Source: JAYREN01 sp963663375
GTDB lineage: Bacteria; Acidobacteriota; Holophagae; Holophagales; Holophagaceae
Direction of reading: 5' to 3'
DNA length: 64,000 nucleotides
Assembly (NCBI GenBank): GCA_963663375.1
Contig: OY760195.1
Span: 1,922,001-1,986,000 of the forward strand
Position numbers and translations under genes: made by a program. The stretch's first letter is position 1. Every line of letters starts with the position of its first letter. Shown in pieces: positions 58,823 through 64,000 of this stretch. The notes under the pieces are model-generated. The model did not search any database, was not told the origin of the DNA, and saw only the letters and a list, made by a program, of their open reading frames with translations.

Positions 58823-60019
58823 TCAACGAGACGATCTCTGCCTCAACTTTGCGGCGATGAACCCAGAAGCCTGGTCTGCTCCAGCGATAACCGGACTTAC
58901 ACCCATGTGAGCGTAACGCTCCGTCACCTCCCTTGTCTTCTGTCCAAGAATTCCTGCAATCACTTCCAGAGAAAGTCCCGAATCTATGGCCTGAGACGCG
59001 AACACATGGCGCAAATCATGGATTCGAAGATCTGGGAGTTCTGCCTTCACGCGAAGATCAGACCAGAGGCGCTTCAGGGCTGTCACCGCTGATTCTGGGT
59101 TGGAATACTGGAAGACCATCGGATTCCCTAAAAGTCGCGGAATTCCCTGGATTACGGCGATTGCTTCTTCACCTAGCGGAACCGCCTTTGCTCCAGTTTT
59201 TGAGTCTGGAAGGCGCAAAATCCGTTTTTCAAGATCGACCTGATCCCAACGAAGGTTCAGAATTTCGCCTCTTCGAGCTCCTGTAAGCAGGAAAAGCCGA
59301 ACGGCCGAAATCATGAGCTTGTCCGAGTTCTTTGAGAAACCATTCCCTTCCATGGCCTCGCTGAGTCGCTCCAATTCGTGGTCTTCAAGTCGACATACTC
59401 GTTTGGGTTCATTGAATCTTTCGATGAGTGAGCACGGATTTGTGTTTTGCCTCCGCACACCCCACTGCTCCGAGAGCTTAAACATTTTCCCGAGGACCAT
59501 CACTACAGTGTTTGCCACCCTGGGGGTCGATGCCAACCGATGGTGAAGTCTTCGAATATCCGAAACGTCAACGCTTTCGGCTTTTAGTGCCCCGAGATGC
59601 GGCAGAGCATGTTTTTTAAGAATCCATGTGTAGTGAGCAGATGTCTTGGGCTTGAGCTTGGGTTGGACGTGTTCGGTGAGAAATTTTTCAACAAGATCAT
59701 TCACTGTTGGTGCGTCGTGACGCCGCTTTCGTTCCTCAACCGGGTCTTTGCGCAGCGTGACCGAGGCCGCAGCTTCTCGCGCTGCTATTCGCGCTTGTTC
59801 GAGGGTTAACTGGGTGCCGAAGCGGCCCAATGTTAGCCATCGCTGCCGCCCATTTATGGAGTATTTCAGGAAGAAGGTTTTGATACCGCTTGCATACACC
59901 TGGATGCCAAACCCATCGATCTCGGTATCCATCACCGAAAGGACGCTCGGCGATTGCTTGGGGACCAGCCCGTCAAGAAACCGTTTCGTGAATCGGACCT
60001 TTTGACCAATTCGCGGCAT
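58823..60019 (-). CDS. int: P4-type tyrosine integrase
   Basis: The 398-residue protein has an N-terminal DUF4102-like arm-binding domain (VRFTKRFLDGLVPKQSPS, then KTFFLKYSINGRQRWLTLGR), a SAM-like core-binding domain (about 100-190) and a catalytic domain with Arg in LLTGARRGEILNLRW, Lys in DSKTGAK, IHDLRHVFAS and Tyr in VTERYAHM. The usual His of LGH reads LGQ. It catalyses integration at tRNA-Pro; it lies 135 bases from attR and is transcribed away from it. Confidence 0.95.
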   Translation of the reverse strand: MPRIGQKVRFTKRFLDGLVPKQSPSVLSVMDTEIDGFGIQVYASGIKTFFLKYSINGRQRWLTLGRFGTQLTLEQARIAAREAAASVTLRKDPVEERKRRHDAPTVNDLVEKFLTEHVQPKLKPKTSAHYTWILKKHALPHLGALKAESVDVSDIRRLHHRLASTPRVANTVVMVLGKMFKLSEQWGVRRQNTNPCSLIERFNEPKRVCRLEDHELERLSEAMEGNGFSKNSDKLMISAVRLFLLTGARRGEILNLRWDQVDLEKRILRLPDSKTGAKAVPLGEEAIAVIQGIPRLLGNPMVFQYSNPESAVTALKRLWSDLRVKAELPDLRIHDLRHVFASQAIDSGLSLEVIAGILGQKTREVTERYAHMGVSPVIAGADQASGFIAAKLRQRSSR

Positions 60020-60033
60020 CCTACCTCCGTCAC

Positions 60034-60051
60034 CATACATCCACCATACAA
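60034..60051. repeat. Putative integrase arm site, right copy
   Basis: CATACATCCACCATACAA is identical to 45492-45509 and sits 15 bases upstream of the integrase start codon. Binding here could also autoregulate int. Confidence 0.6.
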
Positions 60052-60154
60052 TGAACGAAAGGGAACGGGAGGGGCTTCGATCTTAATCCAGCATTAAAGT
60101 GATTGATATGTTTGAACTTTTGCTATTTTCTACGCTCTAGAGCGCGAATTGATT

Positions 60155-60205
60155 TCTGCTTTGGGAGCAGAGGGTCGAAGGTTCGAATCCTTTCGCCCCG
60201 ACCAA
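60155..60205 (+). repeat. attR: 51-bp copy of the tRNA-Pro 3' end
   Basis: Perfect match to 45394-45444. The upstream acceptor and D-arm are missing, so it is not a functional tRNA. It marks the right end of the island. Confidence 0.92.
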
Positions 60206-60241
60206 CAAGCCAGTCGCAACATCAACACTGGCAACACCTGG

Positions 60242-60269
60242 GAGCCCGGTCACGCGAGTGACCGGGCTC
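60242..60269 (+). terminator. Original tRNA-Pro terminator
   Basis: GAGCCCGGTCAC (60242-60253) and GTGACCGGGCTC (60258-60269) form a perfect 12-bp stem with a GCGA loop followed by TT. It lies beyond attR, where the tRNA transcript would have ended before the island arrived. Confidence 0.7.
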
Positions 60270-60586
60270 TTCGCATGGGGGCAGATGTCCCGAGATGTCC
60301 TTGTAAGTCCAATGTTTCACCCGCCGGTTCACAAGAATGGGGACGAAATGTTAGCAGTTGGACTTTGCAAAAAAGCGGCATGCTTTGAACCCAACGGCAG
60401 AGGGTCACGTTCGTTGAACGCACGGCCTAACACACCGATCGGCCTAGGATCTCAGGCGTTTCTGGCGACACTGATCGGGTGCGGATCACAACCGCTCGAA
60501 TCCTGCCTGAGCCTGCTCGACACATTCCCCTGTGATCACACCGAGCCTCCCTCGCCATCAGTGGGCGACATGGACTTCGGGGTCGG

Positions 60587-60625
60587 GTCGTGAAAATTTG
60601 CCACGACGTGGCAGATTTTCACGAC
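60587..60625. repeat. 39-base near-perfect palindrome
   Basis: GTCGTGAAAATTTGCCACG (60587-60605) and CGTGGCAGATTTTCACGAC (60607-60625) are reverse complements with one mismatch and a single central base. It could be joined ends of a transposable element or a cruciform-forming regulatory site. No transposase lies nearby. Confidence 0.6.
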
Positions 60626-60743
60626 ACCCTTCTCGCCCCCGCTGCCGTCCAATTCCTCATTACCGGCCCATGGCGGACTCCGCTCTCCAATTGAGCCATC
60701 ACCAATTGAATCAATCTTTCGATCTTGCTCTTGAGGTGGATAC

Positions 60744-60771
60744 GTTAAAAAAAGAACCTTGTTTTTTTAAC
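60744..60771. promoter_or_regulatory. Candidate AbiEi operator
   Basis: GTTAAAAAAAGAA (60744-60756) and TTGTTTTTTTAAC (60759-60771) form a 13-bp inverted repeat with one mismatch, ending 22 bases before the antitoxin ATG. Studied AbiEi antitoxins repress their own operon by binding inverted repeats in the promoter, so this site is a good candidate. Confidence 0.5.
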
Positions 60772-60793
60772 TCGGTGGGCTCACCCTTCCATC

Positions 60794-61474
60794 ATGCCTC
60801 ACCGATCGGACTCGTCCCCGAGAAGGACGCCTAGCACTTCACCCTCCGAGGGGGCAAAGTCAGCAACCATCAGCCAGAAGCTTGCGCAGCGGATCGCACG
60901 GCAGGTGCAGAAGGAGCCGGAGCGTGTGTTCACGCCCTTCGATTTCCTGGATCTCGGTTCTCCGCATAGCGTGGGGATGACCTTGCTGCGCCTCGTTCGG
61001 AACGGCCAGCTCAGGCACTTGGCGCGTGGGCTCTACGATGTCCCGCGAAGCCATCCCCTGCTCGGCGAACTGCTGCCAACGGCAGAGGCCATCGCCCAGG
61101 CGCTGGCACGGCGTGACGGGGCCAAGATCCAGCCTATGGAGGCCATGGCGGCAAATCTGTTGGGGCTTTCGGAGCAGGTCCCGGTCAAGGCGGTCTTCCT
61201 GACGGATGGACCGGACCGTCTCGTCAAGGTGGGCCCGCTGACGGTGCAGCTCAAGCAGCGCCCCCTGCGCAAGGTGGGTAGCGCTGCCCCGACCAGCAGC
61301 CTCGTCTTCGCGGCCCTGCGGAGCCTGGGGAAGGACCACGTCACTACCGCCCGCATAGCCCACCTCCGGGAAACCTTGAGCCCCAAGGACAGGAAACGCC
61401 TCCTCAAGGACCTGCCTCTCGCTCCCGTATGGATGCATCCCTTTCTGCGTTTCATCGCGGGAGAAAACGCATGA
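60794..61474 (+). CDS. abiEi: AbiEi-like antitoxin (DUF6088 type)
   Basis: The 226-residue protein has an N-terminal winged helix (about 25-85: FTPFDFLDLGSPHSVGMTLL, then GQLRHLARGLYDVPRSHPLL) and a C-terminal antitoxin region (VFLTDGPDRLVKVGPLTVQL, FAALRSLGKDHV). It should neutralise the AbiEii toxin and repress the operon. The first 25 residues, Ser/Pro/Arg-rich, may not be translated. The stop overlaps the toxin start by four bases. Confidence 0.88.
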   Translation: MPHRSDSSPRRTPSTSPSEGAKSATISQKLAQRIARQVQKEPERVFTPFDFLDLGSPHSVGMTLLRLVRNGQLRHLARGLYDVPRSHPLLGELLPTAEAIAQALARRDGAKIQPMEAMAANLLGLSEQVPVKAVFLTDGPDRLVKVGPLTVQLKQRPLRKVGSAAPTSSLVFAALRSLGKDHVTTARIAHLRETLSPKDRKRLLKDLPLAPVWMHPFLRFIAGENA

Positions 61475-62502
61475 GTGCCTTCGCTGTTCTTCCGGCCTCC
61501 GAGCGCCGCCTGATCATCGAGCAGGTCGCCGCTCGGCGTGGCATCTTGCCAGTGATTGTCGAGAAGGATTTCTGGGTGTGCTGGATCCTCGGACGGATCT
61601 ACGCAACGCCGGAGATGGCTACCAGCGTGGTTTTCAAGGGTGGCACGTCCTTGTCGAAGGTCTTCGGTGTGATCCAGCGATTCTCCGAAGATGCCGATCT
61701 GTCCGTGACTCCAGCGTCGATCGGGTTTTCCGATACAGAGCTGGACGACGCGCCCTCGGCGACTCAGCGGAACAAGCGGATGAAGGCGTTGGCGAGGGCC
61801 TGCGAAGTCTGCGTCGAAGAGCGGTTCCAGCCCGCGCTGGAGGCGGCGGTGGCCGGAATCCTGGGGGCGCCTTCACAGCAACCCACCTGGCTGAAATACG
61901 AAATTGATCCCCAAGCCGCGACACCCAACCTATGGTTCCGCTACCCATCAGTGCTGCCGCAGGCAGGGGGCTACATCGCCAAGCAGGTGAAGCTGGAACT
62001 CGGAGCCCTGACCGACCAGCAACCCACCGGGAACCATGTGATCAAACCCATGCTGGCGGACGTGGTCGGCGATGCCTTCAGCGATTTCCAGGTCCCTGTT
62101 GTGGCTCTGGAGCTGGAACGCACCTTCTGGGAGAAGGCCACCATCCTTCACGCCGAATTTCATCGACCTGCATCCCAACCGATGCGGGATCGCTCTGCGC
62201 GCCACTTCGCGGACATGGCGTCCCTCTGGCAGCATCCGAGTCGTACCAAGGCTCTGGCGCGGTTGGATCTACTCCAGGATGTCGTTCGCCACAAGTCACG
62301 GTTCTTCACCTCGGCCTGGGCCAGCTATGACACAGCGATCCCTGGCACCTTTCACCTGGCACCACCCGCGCACAGGCATGCGGAATTGGCGCGGGATCTG
62401 GAGGCGATGGGACCGATGTTCCTTCAGGCGTCCCCGCGTTTTCCAGAGCTTCTTCGACAGCTTGCTGAAGCAGAGGGCCAACTGAACGTTCGGACGCCCT
62501 GA
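61471..62502 (+). CDS. abiEii: AbiEii-type nucleotidyltransferase toxin
   Basis: The 343-residue protein of the AbiEii/AbiGii family has IVEKDFWVCWILGRIYATPE, the nucleotidyltransferase GG(T)S motif VFKGGTSLSKVFGVI with the DAD acidic pair in FSEDADLSV, and ALELERTFWEKATILHAEFH with RHFADMASLW. The type IV-classified AbiE toxins arrest growth during phage infection; some relatives (MenT) modify tRNA. ATGA overlap with the antitoxin gene secures co-expression. Confidence 0.92.
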   Translation: MSAFAVLPASERRLIIEQVAARRGILPVIVEKDFWVCWILGRIYATPEMATSVVFKGGTSLSKVFGVIQRFSEDADLSVTPASIGFSDTELDDAPSATQRNKRMKALARACEVCVEERFQPALEAAVAGILGAPSQQPTWLKYEIDPQAATPNLWFRYPSVLPQAGGYIAKQVKLELGALTDQQPTGNHVIKPMLADVVGDAFSDFQVPVVALELERTFWEKATILHAEFHRPASQPMRDRSARHFADMASLWQHPSRTKALARLDLLQDVVRHKSRFFTSAWASYDTAIPGTFHLAPPAHRHAELARDLEAMGPMFLQASPRFPELLRQLAEAEGQLNVRTP

Positions 62503-62998
62503 GGCAATCTCGCCTCATTCGCGAGCAATGATCAGCCAAATGAGTTCAGGTCCGTTGTTCTTGGTATTCCCCACCGAGGCCCCAACCAGATAGGCCTCCA
62601 TCCTCTCGGAAGCACAAGGCGCATGAGTTCTCTAGTGTGGCGGTTCCCAGGGGCAAGCCAAGCATCTTGAGCCTATGGAGCACGGATCACAGGCATCCAA
62701 TTGTGGATTGGTGCCACTAGGTCGTTGGGACGTAGTGGTCACGACCATGCAGGTGGAAAAATCTCTTCAAATGCGCGGAGAAAGATCGCAACCCATCGCC
62801 CGCCGGATCGACCTAGCAGTACCTGGACCTTCGGAATGAGAGTGAGCCGTGACCCGGCTTCGTCACACCTGGGGTCGGGTCTTCGCGTGCAGGATTGGGA
62901 AACGATTTCGGAGGAATGAGCAATCTTCCCTCCTGGCGGCTACCTAGACTTTCTCCAGCACCCCGTGGTCGGTGAAACGGCCCCGGACCGGAGGAATC
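62503..62998. other. Intergenic region, nothing recognised
   Basis: About 500 bases downstream of abiEii. Only short, unsupported frames are present and no strong hairpin or repeat stands out. It may mark the decayed edge of an older insertion. Confidence 0.5.
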
Positions 62999-63094
62999 AT
63001 GCCCAAGAACATCATCGCCTGCCCCGCGCAGGCTGCCACCTCAGATCCGGCCCTTCACCTCACTGGCCTGCCCCTGGCCGCTCGGATTGGGTGA
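62999..63094 (+). CDS. 31-residue leader ORF or gene remnant
   Basis: ATG 62999 is preceded by GGAGGAATC, the best ribosome site in this region. The frame encodes MPKNIIACPAQAATSDPALH, then LTGLPLAARIG and stops 8 bases before the flavoprotein ATG. It may be a small leader peptide or the 5' stub of a deleted gene. No family is recognised. Confidence 0.35.
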   Translation: MPKNIIACPAQAATSDPALHLTGLPLAARIG

Positions 63095-63102
63095 GGCGAG
63101 CC

Positions 63103-63642
63103 ATGGGGAAAAAGGTCCTCATCCTCTCCTCCAGTCCCCGGAAGGGCGGCAATTCGGACACCCTGTGCGACCGGTTCCTCGCGGGGGCCATGGAGGCAGG
63201 CCACACCGCCGAGAAGGTCTTCCTTAGGGATAAGACCGTCGGCTACTGCACGGGCTGCGGTGCCTGCACGAGGGGGGCGAAGAAGTGCTCCCAGAAGGAC
63301 GACATGGCGAAGGTGCTCGACCAGATGGTCAACGCCGAGGTCATCGTGATGGCAACGCCGGTCTACTTCTACACCATGGCCGCGCAGATGAAGACTCTCA
63401 TCGACCGCACCTGCGCCCGGTACCAGGAGATCTCGAACAAGGAGTTCTACTTCATCCTGGCCGCCGCCGACGGCAATAAGAAGGCGATGCACCGCACCCT
63501 GGAAGGATTCCGGGGTTTCACCTCCTGTCTCGAAGGGGCGAAGGAGAAGGGCGTTGTCTACGGCACCGGAGCCTGGGAGGTCGGGGACATCCAGTGCAGC
63601 GCCGCCATGCAGGGGGCCTTCCAGATGGGTCTTTCGCTTTAG
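63103..63642 (+). CDS. NADPH-dependent FMN reductase-like flavoprotein
   Basis: The 179-residue protein has a flavodoxin-like fold with the FMN phosphate loop SSSPRKGGNSDTL at residues 8-20, YCTGCGACTRGAKKCSQKDDM (a Cys-rich loop typical of the iron-sulfur flavoprotein-like branch), and ATPVYFYTMAAQMKTLIDR near residue 85. It reduces flavin or quinone substrates with NAD(P)H. It is followed after 46 bases by an aldo/keto reductase gene on the same strand. Confidence 0.87.
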   Translation: MGKKVLILSSSPRKGGNSDTLCDRFLAGAMEAGHTAEKVFLRDKTVGYCTGCGACTRGAKKCSQKDDMAKVLDQMVNAEVIVMATPVYFYTMAAQMKTLIDRTCARYQEISNKEFYFILAAADGNKKAMHRTLEGFRGFTSCLEGAKEKGVVYGTGAWEVGDIQCSAAMQGAFQMGLSL

Positions 63643-63688
63643 CCAGGACTCAGCACACCTCAGATCAGCCACATCCAAGGAGAACACC

Positions 63689-64000
63689 ATGCAGACGCGC
63701 AAACTCGGCAACAGCAACCTCGAAGTATCCGCGCTCGGCCTCGGATGTATGAGCATGAGTTCAGGATACGGACCCGCGGGGGATCCCCAGCAGATGATCG
63801 CCCTGATCCGGTCTGCCGTGGACAAGGGCGTCACCTTCTTCGATACCGCAGAGGTCTATGGCCCCTACGTGAACGAGGAACTCGTCGGGGAGGCCCTGGC
63901 GCCCTTCAAGGGGAAGGTGGTCATCGCCACCAAGTTTGGCTTTGATCTGGACCCGGTGAGCCAGCAGCGCACCGGAGGGGTGAACAGCCATCCCGATCAC
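63689..64000 (+). CDS. Aldo/keto reductase, 5' part
   Basis: The first 104 codons of an AKR run to the window edge. The start MQTRKLGNSNLEVSALGLGC, the catalytic Asp and Tyr in FFDTAEVYGPYVNEELVG and Lys in VIATKFGF are all present, so the fragment should belong to an active NADPH-dependent carbonyl reductase of the YajO/IolS-like group. AAGGAG precedes the ATG. It is probably co-transcribed with the flavoprotein. Confidence 0.9.
   Translation, partial: MQTRKLGNSNLEVSALGLGCMSMSSGYGPAGDPQQMIALIRSAVDKGVTFFDTAEVYGPYVNEELVGEALAPFKGKVVIATKFGFDLDPVSQQRTGGVNSHPDH

Larger units (their letters stand above)
45394..60205. mobile_element. Genomic island integrated at tRNA-Pro
   Basis: The element of about 14.8 kb is bounded by a 51-bp perfect duplication of the tRNA-Pro 3' end. 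It carries a tyrosine integrase next to the right end, an AlpA-type regulator, a type I restriction-modification locus, an HNH-like gene and small hypotheticals. The 53.9-56.6 kb interior is AT-richer than the flanks. No conjugation, capsid or replication-initiator gene is evident, so it looks like a P4-like satellite or mobilisable defence island. Confidence 0.88.
60270..60793. other. Intergenic region between attR and abiE
   Basis: About 520 bases with no credible gene. It contains the 39-base near-perfect palindrome at 60587-60625 and the inverted repeat at 60744-60771, described separately. Confidence 0.5.

Noticed and set aside
60155..60205. Second tRNA-Pro gene
   Set aside because: Only the anticodon and T arms plus acceptor 3' side are present; the 5' acceptor and D-arm are missing. 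It is the attachment duplicate.
60587..60625. Intrinsic terminator
   Set aside because: The 19-bp stem has a one-base centre and no T-run, and no gene ends nearby, so a terminator is unlikely.

Overview
The window is GC-rich, densely packed DNA from a diderm bacterium: it carries lipid A and KDO genes (lpxB, kdsC), several outer-membrane or lipoprotein genes and a Tat-exported amidase. The overall gene style (LytS/LytTR pairs, PilZ-like proteins, ACR3/ArsM arsenic operon, DsrC with DsrMK-like partners, DUF3187 porin-like protein) suggests an Acidobacteriota of the Holophagae/Geothrix type. That placement is an inference from protein style only, not from a marker gene.

Core chromosome, 1-45.4 kb. 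After a partial pseudo-receiver come a tandem FKBP isomerase, a Tat amidase and a small membrane protein. A sugar-kinase-like gene and an AraC regulator follow. A six-gene arsenic operon reads leftward (9191 to 5581): Cys-rich CMD-like protein, arsR with a perfect 19-bp inverted-repeat operator, arsM, acr3, a rhodanese without its catalytic cysteine, arsC. Next are an EamA permease, an orphan histidine kinase, an overlapping pabA-pabB-pabC folate cluster, a cysteine desulfurase, and dsrC-dsrM-like-dsrK-like genes with no dsrAB in sight. Then come an ArsR/rhodanese pair, kdsC, lpxB with a coupled TIM-barrel-like protein, an alkyltransferase-like repair gene, a LytS-LytS-LytTR signalling operon, prfA and rpmE. 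A leftward efflux operon (HlyD-like adaptor, ATPase, two permeases, PadR, HAAS-type protein) contains a vestigial duplicate of a permease start. Mpg glycosylase, a 918-residue PEP/pyruvate-binding protein, glutamate dehydrogenase, rlmH, two PilZ-like/pseudo-receiver paralogues, a zinc-ribbon protein and a secreted protein complete the core.

Genomic island, 45.39-60.21 kb. It is integrated in the 3' end of tRNA-Pro(TGG). A perfect 51-bp direct repeat of the tRNA 3' end bounds it, a P4-type tyrosine integrase lies at the right end, and an 18-bp repeat occurs just inside each boundary. Its cargo is a type I restriction-modification locus in the unusual order hsdR-hsdS-AlbA/ATPase gene-hsdM, an HNH-like gene, an AlpA/winged-helix module of overlapping small genes (one apparently frameshifted), three diverged copies of an uncharacterised element, and several small hypothetical genes. 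The 53.9-56.6 kb part is visibly less GC-rich and mostly uninterpretable.

Right flank, 60.2-64 kb. Just outside attR lie two strong palindromes and an AbiEi/AbiEii abortive-infection toxin-antitoxin pair. A decayed stretch follows, then a flavodoxin-like NADPH-dependent FMN reductase and the 5' part of an aldo/keto reductase cut by the window edge.
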